Notes: a model not told the origin generated them from the letters alone. DNA of 64,000 nt from Mesostigma viride (GCA_009746045.1 RPFO01000175.1:1832898-1896897), one strand, 5' to 3'. Positions 20,714 to 32,512 are shown, numbered from the stretch's first letter. Translations and numbers: made by a program.

Positions 20714-23348
20714 GGGGAGGTGGCACCCCAAAAACCTTAAAATTTGACATATGCTAATATCACTTGAAATTCATTTGCACAATGCTGAATTATGATTGGG
20801 GGCACTTAATAACATCTCTAGTGAGTTGTCCATGCACTTGTTGGGGGTACTACCGCCATATATACGCCAATAATGCGCTATAAATAGCAAAAGACGCTAA
20901 TTAGGGCTGCGTATGCCCCAGCCAATGCACTTATTTGTTGGCTACCAAAAATCAAGGTCATATAGTTCCCTGAGTTTGTAGCTTGCTGAGCTATTTACAT
21001 CATGGAAATGGCAAAACCTTGAACAGTTATTAATTTTCCCGCAAAACAGGTCATTTTTTACCGGACATTGGGAATAAACATATCATAAACACTTCCGATA
21101 AGGCCACAAAATCAACAAAAATTTCGGCTAACAGGGGGACAGCAGTGTTCCAAGTCCCAGGTCATTCCGACAAGTCTAGCTCAAGTTATTGCGTCAGACG
21201 TGTTTTCAGAAAAATGCCCGCTAAAACAGAAAATGTCACTATATCAGCCCTTGTAAGCATCCTGCACAAGGCAGGCAGGGCAAAACCGATCCCCCTTGGA
21301 CTCCTTAGTCAACGGGGGGTCAGCGCAGCACCCATGCAGTCCTCCCTTGCACCCCAATGTGCTGCACAGCAGGAAAGGGACACCGTCAATTTCATCCGGG
21401 GACGCACATGCAAGGCAAGGAATATCATCAACATCATTCTCATCATCACTACTACCTTCCCCATCGTCCCCCTGCCCCTCCCTTTGCATCACGTCGTGGC
21501 AGCCACCCTTAAAACAGGTCATTCCGACAAGTCTAGCTCAAGTAATAAGGTTATGCGTGCTAAAACCTGAACATAAGCTTAAGGGGGGGGTTCTTTGTAT
21601 ATGGCCACTTAGGCATGCTGTTTTCCATCCAAAAAGCCAGAAAGCATGCCCCACTCGATCACAAAACATAAGCAAACGGCTAGGCACCACATCTGCCCTC
21701 ACCTGCCCTCGACATGGCCAACCTTGCCAGCGCAAGCATAGCAACACGATCGCTAGGCATACATGCCAAGAGAGCATACACTATACTCTACCCAAGGTTA
21801 CCTTGTAAACTTCATGCCAAGAACTCAGCAAATCTATGATCAAAAGCACATATAATTAACTTTAGCACACTGATGACGACACATGCTCAAGGTTGGGGGT
21901 CACTGTGGCACGCACTGATGGGTTTCCTAGACGACCACTCACCACCTGACAAGGCGCTAAGGACCACTCAGAAAGCAAGTATACACAATCACACTTTACA
22001 TGCCATCCAACATGCATCAAATCCATGCTGAATATGTTATGAAATACAAATGGGTGGCCACGCACCTCATACTCCTTCACCGTCCCTCGAGCATGGCCAG
22101 ACTTGTACGTGAATAGCAATAATGATGATGGCACTTACATGCATTACCAGCATTTTCTATGTTTCTCCCAGGTTAGAGTGTAAGGGTTATGCCAACCAAG
22201 CTTACCAACACAGCAACAACTCCTTAACTGCCCTACCCGACATGGGCAACAAACTGGAACTATGGAGGGCAAGGAACCAAGGAGATCATGGCATACAAAG
22301 CTTGCATGCAGTCAACCATGTCAACCATGGTTGGCTCAGCACATTGCTGTCTTGTCACATCATCATAACAAGGAAAGCTCAAATAAACCAATGATGGCAG
22401 CTATCTACATGCAGTCACACAAATGCAATATCTCCAACATGATCGTCGATAAAAAAACTTCCTTCCCTGCACGATAAAATGCAAAGAAACCAGTGGCGGC
22501 CGTTCAGCTTCTGACCGCTGTGATGCCGCTGCGAGGAAAGGGTGCGTCACTATCACACAACAAGAAGCGTCCATACGCACAACATCCTTGCCAGAACACG
22601 TGCTATGAAATGCCTTATACCTTCCCGAAGAGCTATAGGCTGCGACTAAAGCGGCCCTGATCACGACATCAACGAAAACAAGCTAAAGCTGCCAGGTATT
22701 CGTCAACACGACGGCGAGCAACGGAGAGTTAACTGGCGGAAACTGACCAAAACGAACGCAAAAAACTTCCAACGATGAGCTCTTCGAAGAGAGAACTGAT
22801 AGTAGATAACAGTCGCCACAAATCTATATCTTGCCCTCGTAGATCCCTCGCCCAGGCGCGCAACAACGGCCGTTCTTCCATGGAAGGTTCCGACATGCAC
22901 TGCGCAGGCCTGAAGAAATACTTACCGAGAATGGCCGAAAATGTAGCAAAAAGCACCCGTTCGGTTTAGAATTCGATGATACCGATATGAATGCATCCTT
23001 CACGGTCAAAAAGACCCCCAAACTGAGAATTTACTGCCGCAATCACGAATTCTATTTTATTCCGCGCGACCAAAAAATGCAGATTACCCCCCATGCCGAT
23101 GGCAGTAAAAGAAAGCAGCGATATTGTAAACCAGCCACTTGCCGCCGCATCCCAACATCATTAAATCATCGTCTTCAGCATCCAAGCATTTTTTTTGCAT
23201 TTCTCTAGCCCTACATTGCTAGTTTCGCCTAAACGCAGTCGCCATGGCCACTTCCGCAAGTGGTGCGCGCACGGAGCACCCACTTTTCACGGTACGGCCG
23301 GTGCCGCGAATTTTTTCGCGCGGAAAATATTCGGCGCGCCACGTCCCC
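20714..23348. mobile_element. TTAA-flanked DNA transposon T2 with captured PHD-finger segment
   Basis: Flanked by TTAA (20710-20713 and 23349-23352). Inverted ends are AGGGGAGGTGGC and the complement of AGGGGACGTGGC, one mismatch. Related to T3 (26781-28694) at both ends and in blocks such as CACTTGTTGGGGGTACTACC. No transposase is seen; 2.6 kb. It sits in a pogo-like MITE whose remainder is at 23353-23428. Confidence 0.75.
21244..21522 (-). CDS. PHD-finger protein fragment
   Basis: 92 codons. An acidic linker (GDDGEGSSDDENDVDD) is followed at residues 36-86 by a C4HC3 pattern: CLAC, then C-x4-C, H, C, and a closing CPAC. PHD fingers typically read histone H3 tails. The ORF lies between two 26-bp direct repeats (around 21162-21187 and 21518-21543) that occur once, without the insert, in the related transposon T3. 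This suggests a host exon was captured by the transposon. Only this domain is present; whether it is expressed is unknown. Confidence 0.6.
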   Translation of the reverse strand: MTCFKGGCHDVMQREGQGDDGEGSSDDENDVDDIPCLACASPDEIDGVPFLLCSTLGCKGGLHGCCADPPLTKESKGDRFCPACLVQDAYKG

Positions 23349-23352
23349 TTAA

Positions 23353-23428
23353 GTTACGTACCCGCGTTAAGTTACGACGCCCTGAAATTGGCGGCGATCG
23401 TAACTTACCGCGGGTATGACTGTATATG
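23353..23428. mobile_element. MITE end (pogo-like)
   Basis: GTTACGTACCCGCGTTAAG ... GTAACTTACCGCGGGTATGACTG followed by TA; matches 8590-8690. Its other half is left of transposon T2. Confidence 0.5.
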
Positions 23429-23483
23429 TTGAAAGAGCACCTGAATGACCTGATGCATGTCGGTAGGTGTACGCGAGACATCG

Positions 23484-23560
23484 CCATTAATTAGAAACAT
23501 AACTCCGTTGGGAGTACATGTAGCACATATCCCTGAGAAGGGGCATACGGCTTTTAATAC
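23484..23560 (-). repeat. Orphan 3' end of ORF1-only/LINE B type
   Basis: Minus-strand copy of GCCATATGCCCCTTCTCAGG ... CTCCCAACGGAG and a short AATTAAT tail, with no element body upstream. It ends ~35 bp before the sulfotransferase-like gene. Confidence 0.7.
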
Positions 23561-23595
23561 ATTCTGGGCTACTTCCTGCAAGTGTGGACATCGCC

Positions 23596-24480
23596 ATGTC
23601 CAGCTTTATTTGTCCGCGCATGACCTTGCACAAACATTTATTAGTACTGGCCAGCGTATGCTGCTGCATTTTTTCTGCATGCAGCTTAAACGTCACGGTA
23701 GAGGGGGCTTGTGCGAAGGACGCACCCGTGGTCGTGGTGTTTGCCACCGTTCCCAGGTCGGGTAACTCTTGGACACGGGCGCTCGTCGAGGCGGCCACCG
23801 GCATTCGCACAGAAACGATATACGCCTCCCCCAACCGTCCAAACAACCACCCTTTATACGGGACAAGGAGCGCTCGCTGCGAAGGCCACTTGAGCTTTCG
23901 CGCGTGCAGGTACAAGGGAGCTCGTCGGGCTAGTGCAAATGACCCCGTGCTGATAAAGCAGCACTACCCATTCCTTCCTGAGAAATACAACATCACGAGC
24001 CACAAGGCCACGTTTTTTCTTAACAGCATCAGAAACCCTGTCGACAATTGTGGTGCGTTTCAAGATTATTTGAGGAGAAAGCATCATGGTAAAAATGTGG
24101 TGACGAAATTTCCGGAATTCGCGAAAGATTGGGCTTCCTTTTTCGACTACTGGGCCCATCCTGATGATACGGACATCAAGGCTACCCCTCGCCATGTTTT
24201 CCGGTACGAGGACCTCCTTAGCAACACCCAGCAGACCCTCAGTGAGATCCTCAATGCCACCTGCTTCTACCAGAAGCTCTCATTGACCCAAGATGATGTG
24301 GCGCGCGCTGTCCGGCTATTCCCACCACAACCCCACAAGCAGCTAGAGAGTCTGCCGGAAGTGGTCGATGTCACGGAGGGCGTGGCGTGGTTGTTCAAGA
24401 ATCACCGGGGGTTGTTGGAGCGGTACGGGTATGCCTCTGTGCTGGAGCCGCTGCTGCCAGGCCACAAGAAACGGATGTAA
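23596..24480 (+). CDS. Sulfotransferase-like protein (WSCD-type), secretory
   Basis: 294 residues, single exon, from ATG at 23596 (an in-frame GTG lies 12 bases upstream; ATG at 23620 is an alternative). A hydrophobic segment at residues 11-31 looks like a signal peptide or anchor. The PAPS 5'-phosphosulfate loop is VPRSGNSW at 52-59. The 3'-phosphate loop region is IRNPVDN at 145-151, and an FRYEDLL segment typical of the family lies further on. By family knowledge it transfers sulfate from PAPS to a carbohydrate or protein in the Golgi lumen; the acceptor is unknown. It is the only convincing host-like gene in the window. Repeats flank it on both sides, and it has no introns, unusual for these algae, so a retrocopy is possible. 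Confidence 0.8.
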   Translation: MSSFICPRMTLHKHLLVLASVCCCIFSACSLNVTVEGACAKDAPVVVVFATVPRSGNSWTRALVEAATGIRTETIYASPNRPNNHPLYGTRSARCEGHLSFRACRYKGARRASANDPVLIKQHYPFLPEKYNITSHKATFFLNSIRNPVDNCGAFQDYLRRKHHGKNVVTKFPEFAKDWASFFDYWAHPDDTDIKATPRHVFRYEDLLSNTQQTLSEILNATCFYQKLSLTQDDVARAVRLFPPQPHKQLESLPEVVDVTEGVAWLFKNHRGLLERYGYASVLEPLLPGHKKRM

Positions 24481-24835
24481 TTGCTATGCAGGCACACCGC
24501 GTCACTCGTCAGAGGCATAACATGTCCTGAAATCAAATGGGGACCTTGTACAGAAGACTGCATTGGTTACTGCAGTTATTTGTGTTATGTCTAGGATGGA
24601 TTTGGTGGACTGTTACAGTGCATGACATCATGGCAACCATGGTGATGTGGGAGTTGTGTTTTCTTGCCAAGTCCTAATGAAACCTGCCACTGTCACGAGG
24701 CATCGGCTTGGCATGCATAACAAGCAGTTATGACATCGCACGCGGCCCTTGCTTGTGGGTCCAGGGTCATGTAACAGCTAAAAATGATGTGTAAAGTCAT
24801 AGCGATCTCACGGCCATATGGATGTGCATGCCAGA
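24481..24835. other. 3' flank of the sulfotransferase-like gene
   Basis: Non-coding. TGTAA, the algal polyadenylation signal, occurs at the stop codon and again near 24770. The following ORF1-only element begins at about 24836. Confidence 0.5.
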
Positions 24836-25747
24836 ACGAGCCATGAGCCACGAGATAGTCATGGCTGACGGCGGCGCCCATAACTTTCACGTTTAGGCTC
24901 CAAATTTTGCCGGCGCTTATCACAATCGCTTCGTCTTTCTAATACGCACACGTTGATATACTGTCCCGAGGCTATCACGCAATATAATGGCCAGCAAACG
25001 CACCACGACGCAGCGCAATCGGGCTCTGAACTCTGAAGCTACGCCACCCGGCCTGACGGGCCGCCCTGCCACTAATCAAGCTTTAGTGGTATATTCGGCT
25101 ACGCCCGCTAGCTGGACGACCACGGCCTCGCCAAAACCCAAACGCTTTCGCCCCACCGGCACCAAACCGCTAATGCGTCTCCTCGACGATGGCAACGTTC
25201 CCCGTTTTCTGGTTGCACCGGACGACCGCAACATTGCCGACATTTTTGATTCCCCATGGCCCCTCCATGCTGGCAGGGGAGACCTCCGAGACCCTCGAGC
25301 AGGCGTTAAGGGACAACATCCTTGCCGCCATGGCTCTCACAGGTCAGGCCAGCATGCGGGTTTACCGCCTTCCCCGCTTGCGGGATAAGGCGGGACCGCC
25401 CCCGCTGATCCTCACCTTTGAAGCCATGGTGGACAAGATGACATTAATCAAAGGCCGCAAGAGGCTTGCAGGGCTCCCCTACACGCTGGACGACGACTTA
25501 ATTAACGCTGGCACAGCAACAACGGCGACGGGAGCTATGGCCGACCTACCTCAAGCTCCGGCAGACTGCAGGGAGGAAGCCGGTGTACTGGAGGGGGGCG
25601 GACATCTACGTCGACCACAAGCCCTGGCAGGCCACCCCAGCCTAGGGACATCCTTATTAGTATAGTAGCAATGCAGAATAGTCAGGCTTAGCCTTAGACG
25701 TGGCCCATGCCCACTTATACGCCCATGATGGGATTAATCAGACCCAC
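24836..25747 (+). mobile_element. ORF1-only retroelement, copy B (internally deleted)
   Basis: The 5' region (GAGCCACGAGATAG...CATGGCTGACGGCGG...) matches copies C and E. The ORF starts at ATG 24987. About 700 bp of the middle is missing relative to C/E, and the RRM-like C-terminus follows, with a frame break near 25495 caused by a TTAATTAA-like insertion. The 3' hairpin and tail are absent. Confidence 0.7.
24987..25640 (+). pseudogene. ORF1p-like protein of copy B
   Basis: The N-terminus resembles copies C and E (MASKRTTTQRN..., then a basic PKPKRFRPTG patch). After a frame change near 25250 the C-terminal fold reads RVYRLPRLRDKAGPPPLILTF and RKRLAGLPYTLDDDL. A second break near 25495 is followed by RRRELWPTYLKLRQ and VYWRGADIYV. 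It is more diverged than A, C and E, so it is an older copy. Confidence 0.65.
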
Positions 25748-25904
25748 GAGCCAGGAGCCACGAGCCACGAGATAGCCATGGCTGACGGCGGAGCTCATAA
25801 CTTTCACGTTTGAGCACCGAATTTAGCCGTGAATATCACAATCGACGCGTCTTTCTACGACGCACATGCTGATATAATTTTCCGCAGCTATTACGCAATA
25901 TACG

Positions 25905-26776
25905 ATGAGCAAACGCTTATCGACGCAACGCAGCCTGACGGCTGTGCTCGGCAGTGAAAATACGTCTGCAGCTCCGGCTGCAGCTTCGCCTTCAGGTCCG
26001 GCAGGCAATGATGACACTAGTCGCGCACTGGTGGTCGTCCAGCACCCTCCCGAGCTTCCTGCCTCGCCCTCAGCCTCGCCTGAGCCAAAACGCAGCCGCC
26101 CAACCGAACCGAGCTGGTCTGAGCGCGACTTTGACGTTGACGGGTTATTTTCCACCTTCGACGATGCCAGACCCAGCTTTTTCGACATGCCACCCATCAA
26201 GATACTGGAGCTCATGTTTTATGGGTCATACGCCATCCTTTTCGACCTGTGCCAGCGCCTTCAAAGCCATAGCCGCCTCCGCACTGGACCTGACGGCCGG
26301 TTTTCAATCCGACAACATGCTGAGAACCTGGCCCGCTGGTCTCGCCCCCGTCTTCAGGTCGCCGCCCTCTTTTCCATCCTTCAGCGCTCTGTCACGGACC
26401 TCTGGACCCCCTTCCCCCTTGACCGAATCCACCTTCCTCCTCCACCTCCAAGAAACCATCTCACAGCACGTGACGCCCCTAGCTGCAGATGTGGCAGCTG
26501 TGGGTCGCACGCTGGCTGCTGAGCTCCCCACCATCCCCACCGCCACCGCCACCCTCCTCGCCTCCACCCCCCCCCTCCGCCTCCACCGACTCCATCACCG
26601 CCCAGCTCCGCGACATTGACCAGTGTCTTAACCCATCGCTAGGATAATGCCATCGCTATCGAGGTCCTGCAGAACACCGCGGGCCTCACCGCCCAGGCGG
26701 TGAAGGACATTGCCGCCAAGCCAGCCTCTGCTGGCCTGGCCGGCGATGCTCCTCCCATCACCACCTGGGCGGATGC
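25905..26776 (+). pseudogene. ORF1p-like protein of copy C, N-terminal and middle part
   Basis: ATG 25905 opens MSKRLSTQRSL, an Ala/Pro-rich linker and a basic EPKRSRP patch. A conserved segment around SYAILFDLCQRL follows. The frame changes near 26430 to a helical stretch (HVTPLAADVAAVGRTLAAEL), and later codons (IAIEVLQNTAGLTAQAV; APPITTWAD) are in other frames. The RRM-like end continues beyond the insertions at 33885-34320. The role, by analogy with LINE ORF1 proteins, would be binding element RNA. It is inactivated by the insertions and frame changes. Confidence 0.65.
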
Positions 26777-26780
26777 TTAA

Positions 26781-28694
26781 GGGGACTCGCACGTCCAAAA
26801 GCCTGAAAAACTGACCTTAATGAATATCAGTTCCAATGCACTTGGGAACCATCTAGTGATGATTTAGTACCATAAATATGATGTTTTGACATTCATGCCA
26901 CCACTTGTTGGGGGTACTACCCCCAACCACGCACCGGTGGCGAGCTAAAAATAGAAAAAGACGCTATTTATGAGATATTTTGCCCAAGACAAACCACTTA
27001 TCCAAATGACCTGCCCATACATTCCTGCAAAGTTCCCCCACTTCTAAAAAATCTGGGCTATTCACATGGTCAAAATAATCACATTTGTTTGAGTTATTAA
27101 CTTTCCCGCAAAATGGGTACTTTTTTGTGCCAAAAAAAATAAATCAAATCATCAACACATCGAATGGGGTCATCCATACATGCGAAATTCCACTGAGTGG
27201 GGGGAAACACAACCCCAAAGTTTGAGCTCATTCTGACAAGCGTAGCTTAAGTTATTGATTTTTCTGTGATGCCACCTGGGTAGACGCTAAAAGAGAATTG
27301 AGCTAGTGCTGAGCCAAAATGACATCTGTTTGCTACCCTAGACACCCCAAAACATGCCCACTTTGATCACGCAGTGTGAGGAGGATGTCCGGAGCCTCAT
27401 ACGCCCCACCCCTCAATCGGCACAGCCAGCCTTGTGAGTCTACCCTTAACAACAAGGCCGGTAGGACGACACGCCTGAGCAGCATATGTAATGCCTATCT
27501 CAGGCTAATAATGTGTGATTTTGTGCCAACAACCAAGTTGTTTCACCCAACAACACATTAAAAACCCTCTTCCAAAATGCCCAACGAGCCGGACACGTGG
27601 AGGACCACACACGCAGTATATAAAGAGAAAATAAGCTGACTTTTTATCCAGCCAACCTGTGGCTAGCTGCTCTGGTTAGCATGACAAAGGCTATCATTTA
27701 CTCAGTGGGAAAGGTGAAGAGACCATTGGAACAACCTACCTGACGCATGTGCCACCAAAGCATTGTGTCCCGCAAAATGCACACTGCCTCCTTTCTAACA
27801 AGCACGAGCCACTTTCTTTAGGAGACAGGTGCCAGCTCGTCAGTGTCTGGGGAAAATGATGCCGCTGCTTAGGAAGACCGCGTGAATTTCCTCGAACACA
27901 ACTGTCTATAAAGCAAAAGAAATTTCAGAGAAGCATGGAAATAAAAGCATTACACCTTCCCGACAGGTTGCGGGCCACGCGCTGCAGAAAGCCAGCCATG
28001 TCACAGACGAACTTGCTAAAAGACATCCAGGAATCCAGCGATGCAGCGCCAGGACCCGCAACTTCCTGGCTGCATCTGGCCGGAAAGAAGGCAAAAAGCT
28101 TACGCTCAACGAGCTAAGAAAGCAGGAAAACGCTAGATTAGGACGTTTAATACAAGAACGTACCATAACGGGCATATATTCGTGCCCAGACGCACAAGAA
28201 AGGCCACCCTTTCATGGAGAGGTTGGGCACTCATCGCGCAGGCCTAATATTATCTTACGGCAAAATGACGGGAAAGGTCAAGATAGCAGCGGGAATTTTT
28301 ACGGCTTTAGAAACATCATTAAACTAGCTTTCCTTACGACCATCAAAACTGGCAACAATCGACAATCACACCGGCACTCCGGCAGGCATCCATTATACTT
28401 TATTGATCCCGACAGAAATTCAGGCCGGACCCCCCCTGCCGATGGCAAAGAAAAAAAGCCCGCGACATCATAGATCGCAACCATCCCACCGTAAATTAGA
28501 ATCAGTAGCTAATTTTCTCCAACAATCGAGCATTTTTTCTGCTTTCCGCGAGCCAGATTTGTCACGTTTCGTCTAAAAGCAGTCGCCATGGCCACTTCCG
28601 CAAGGGGTGCGCGCACCGTGCACCCACTTTTCACGGTACGGAGGGTACCGCGGAATTTTTTTGGCGCGGAAAATATTCGCCGCGCCGAGTCCCC
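26781..28694. mobile_element. TTAA-flanked DNA transposon T3
   Basis: Flanked by TTAA (26777-26780 and 28695-28698), with inverted ends GGGGACTCG / CGAGTCCCC. Removing it restores GGATGCTTAAGCAGCA, the uninterrupted sequence seen at 60120-60135, so the insertion is exact. Related to T2 but without the PHD segment. 1.9 kb, no transposase recognised; piggyBac- or Kolobok-like by target choice. Confidence 0.85.
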
Positions 28695-28785
28695 TTAAGC
28701 AGCACACCACCTCCACCACCTCCGCCGTCGCAGCCCAGCTCCAACGGCAGACGCTTGACCTCCGCGAGGAGGCCGAGCTTGCCAA

Positions 28786-28826
28786 TTAATTAATTAATTA
28801 ATAGACACGTGACTGCGTCACGTGAG
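28786..28826 (-). repeat. LINE A 3' terminus: (TTAA)n tail and 8-bp-arm hairpin
   Basis: Element sense: CACGTGAC-gca-GTCACGTG, then TCTATTAATTAATT. The same terminus is at 7110-7157 and 60791-60830, so it is the likely RT recognition site. Confidence 0.8.
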
Positions 28827-28879
28827 CATAAGTCCTCAGTGGGAGGGGAACATGGGATGGAATGGATGGTATAAGCTAT

Positions 28880-31800
28880 CTAGGTCCTAGTTACAGGGGT
28901 GTGGGCACCGCGGCCCGAATCGCTATGAATGCCATACTTGGTCACACGCGGACTGAGCCCCACAGGCTTGGGGGTGGTCTCCTTCATCACTACTTGCCAT
29001 CTATCCTTGCGCACCATCTGCCTCCATATTACAGACAAACCAGGAGGCTGCCCGGGGGTGAGCCCGTCACGTCTAGTGTAGCACATGTCCATGCCGAGTC
29101 TATCACGAAAAGTCCACGGGTGGCGGCCCTGCCGCGCGCGGCCGGGGGCACGCCAGGTGAGGACATATCGCCCAGGCTGGGCGGGCTTGGTGCCAGCTAG
29201 TCTATCTGATGTATCTACCTGATCTGTGCGGGCCAGGTGCCCGGCTAGGCCCAGGCGCCTGTGCCTAATAATGTGGGAAACATAGGGCAAATCAGCGTAC
29301 AAATCCTCATTACTAATGTGCAAACCAAAGGGGATGTTAAGGGCCTTGCGCAGCATCTTGGTGACGGCGCCGTCGAGTCGTTGCTCCAGCTCCTGCATCA
29401 GTGTCCACGTCTCGGCGCCGTAGGTCAGGATCGTCAGAATGACGACCTTGAAGAGGTCACGCTTGACGATCCGGGGTAGGGCGGGGTTGCTCCACCAGCG
29501 GCGGTGGTCATGGAGGTGCGCCCACGCCATGCCGATCCGTGTCGTCATGTCGTCCTCGCAGTCGGGAAGCCAACTGCCGAGCAGCTTGAAGCGGCCTGAA
29601 GGAGGGTAGTTGACCTCGGCATCGTCTAAGAGGCGGAGTGTGGGTGGGGGCCCTGCCATGCCGAGGGCCAGGGCCTCCGTTTTGGGGCTGATTTCTAGAC
29701 CAACCGCCCGAGCCTCGAGCGCCAGGCAGTCCAGCCAAAGTTGGGCAGACTCCGGCTTCTCGATGAGCGTGATGTCGTCGGCATAAATGAGGTCAGCTAG
29801 TAAATTCTGCTTGTTAGTCGGCCCCCCTTCCCCAAGCTCGTTCGTGATCGCTAGGCCAGGGGCACGGCCTGCAATGCTAGCAAAGCGAGCACGTGCCTGG
29901 CGCATAACATAATCCACTACAATAATAAACAGGTACGGCGACAGGACGCAACCCTGCCAGACGCCGGTCTGCAGTGGGCATGGCGGGGTAATGCCGTGTT
30001 GAGTGCGCACCGAAGTGGTCGACCCCTCATACAGCGTGCGGATGACGGTAATCAGGGGAGTGGGGACGCGAGCGCGAGCAAGTACAGCCCATAGAGCGTC
30101 CCAGAGGACAGAATCAAAAGCCTTGATGAAGTCGACGAAGATCAGGATGGCGGGAAACTCACCAGGTTGCAGGAGAGCGATTTCCTCGAAGAGGCGACGC
30201 GCGACGAAGATGGCCATGACGGTGTTGCGCCCAGGACGGAAGCCCATTTGACTTTCCCCAAGGTGACAGTCGAGAGCAGAACGAAGGCGGTTGAGGATCA
30301 TGCGCATGAACAACTTAAGTGCGGCGCTCTGGATGCAGACTCCTCTGTAGTTGGCGGGGTCGTCAGGGGAACCTTTGTTTTTGTACAGCATAATACGGTA
30401 GCTGTGCTGCCACTCAGGAATCGGCGGCGCGTCGGCAAGCAGGATCCGGTTGCAGACGTCAAGCAGGAACCCCGTGAGCGCCGTCAGCTTAATCACCGGG
30501 GCTGGGAGCTGGTCAGGTCCAACGGCGGCATAAAAGCGGAGTTGCTTGGCGGCGGTGCTCAGCTCGAGCTCGGTGAACGGCGGGAGCTCGTTGGGGTGGC
30601 CAGGGGTTCCGTCAGGGCTGGGTACGTGTAGTCCTGCTCAGCGGCGGGCGGCGTGGGCGGCGCAGGGACGTCCGCAGGCGCTACTGCCAGGCGTGCGGCC
30701 GCCAGAGGGCCAAGCGGCGGAGGCGGCGGGGGGGCGCCGAGCAGCCGGGACTGGGAGGAATACCACTGGTCGAGCTGCTGCTGCGGTGAGCCAGAGAGCG
30801 TCCGCGGCGCCGGCTGCGCGCCGCCGGCGGGCCGTTGGGCGTGACGCAGGCGGGTCCAGGCGTACTTGCCGTGCTGGTCCTTGAGGTGGGCGAAGTACTC
30901 GCGGACATGAAGGTCCTCCTGCTCCTTGGTCGCCTGCCGGATGGCCGAGTGGTAATCGGCTTTGAGGCGGGCGTAGCGGGCGGGGTCGCTGTTGTCGCGC
31001 AGGGCTTGCCGGGCCTGGATGACGGCGGGGAGCCGGTGCAGGCTGGTGAAGCGGGGCGGGCGGCGGGGGGGCAGTAGGGCCCCGGCCGCGGGCAGCTTGT
31101 CAGCGAGGTGCCGAAGGGCCGATGCCGGGCCGGCAGCGAACAGCTGGGCGTGGCTGGCCGGGATGTCCAGCGCGTCGACGAACGCCTCTGCGGCGCGCTT
31201 GTGGGCGCGTTTTTCAGGGAAGTCCTCCAGAGCGTCGTCAGATTTCTCGAGCAACTGAAGTGTGCGCAAATCAGGGGTGCCACGTGCTTACGAAAGGGCG
31301 AGGGGAATCGCAGGCGGATGCGGGCGGTGACGATGCGATGATCGGAGCGCACCAGGGGGATCACATGCGAGCGAGCAGCTAGTACAGATCCTTGATGACG
31401 CTTGCGCATTACAACATAGTCAATGCAGCGTTCAGTGCCAGTTGGCGAGGTGTGTGTGACCAAAGCATCTGGACTATGTGGAAAGCGGTGTTGGCAGTGA
31501 CCAAATCGCATGTCGTAAGCAAATCAGCAAAAAGTTCAGTGTTGGCATTGGAGACCGTACCGTTGGGGGCGTGCTGACATCCGCCAGTACCCGGTGGTAG
31601 CGTGGCGTTGGCGTCCAGCAGCAGAGCGAGGTAGTTGCGACCAGGGATGCCGTTCGCCAGGTTCTCCAGCGCTGCAAAGAAGTCCTTGCGGTCTTGTTCT
31701 GGGTGGCCGGAGTGGGGTGCGTAACCAACGCCCACCGTCAGGGCGTAGGTCGAGTGGCCCTCCATCGAATGAAAAGTGGCCACGAGGAGCCGAGCGTTGA

Positions 31801-32512
31801 CCAGCTGGGGTTCGCCCATGTGGCGTACGGCGAGCGGGGAGCAGAGGAGACCGACGCCCCCGTTCCCGGTGCCGTCGCCGCCTCCGTAGTAGAACCGCCA
31901 GCCGTCGATGTCGTCAGCAACAAGGGCAGTTGATCCGCGGGCCGATGCAGTGCGCCTGTGTTCTTGGATTCCCAGGATGGCGATATTATTGTCGATGCAG
32001 AAACCAATAAGATTGGAGACTCGATGGCACTGACAGTCGTCACTGCGCAGGCAGTGACAGCGGTCAGCGTCGGGCTGGAGCGTGCGGGCGTTGAAGGTGG
32101 CGATGACCAAGGGCGCGCGTTGACCGAAAAGGGGGGTGCAGGCGGGGGTGGGGGCGGAGATGGAGCAGGGTGGTGATGGGGGTGGGGGTGGAGGTGGTGG
32201 GGTAGGGGGGGCGGGTTGGGGACTTATGCTTTCAATCACCGTTTCGATTCTTCCTGCCAACGCGTCGAGGCGACGCCGACGGTTGGCTCGGGTGGCCAGG
32301 TAGAATGAGTCTGCGTCTGCACGCATAAGAAATGCGTGCAGTCTGAGGAGGTTTCGGAGGCGGCCGCGCGAGGCGGGGCGAACCTGGCTCACTGCCGACC
32401 CGTTGCTCTCTCTCCGACAGCCCGAGGGCTGCGAAGGCAAAGGGGCGGGAAGGGGAGTTAGGCAGATCCCACTGCTAAAGCCGCGGAGCCGCGGGGCCGC
32501 GAGCGTCGTCAT
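28880..32512 (-). pseudogene. LINE A ORF2: endonuclease-reverse transcriptase
   Basis: Starts ATG 32512. After a basic, proline-rich linker the apurinic-type endonuclease shows FNARTL, GIQEHR, LDANA and, after a frame change near 31490, IDYVVM and SDHRI. A linker with poly-Pro follows in further frames (30559-31269). The final open frame, 28880-30496 (538 codons), holds RT: GFRPGRNT, FVDFIKAFDS, QGCVLSPYLF and YADD near 29780. A C-terminal TYGAETW and HRRLGLAGHLAR region follows. It nicks DNA and copies element RNA at the target. Frame breaks inactivate this copy; APE-type clade, not placed further. Confidence 0.85.
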
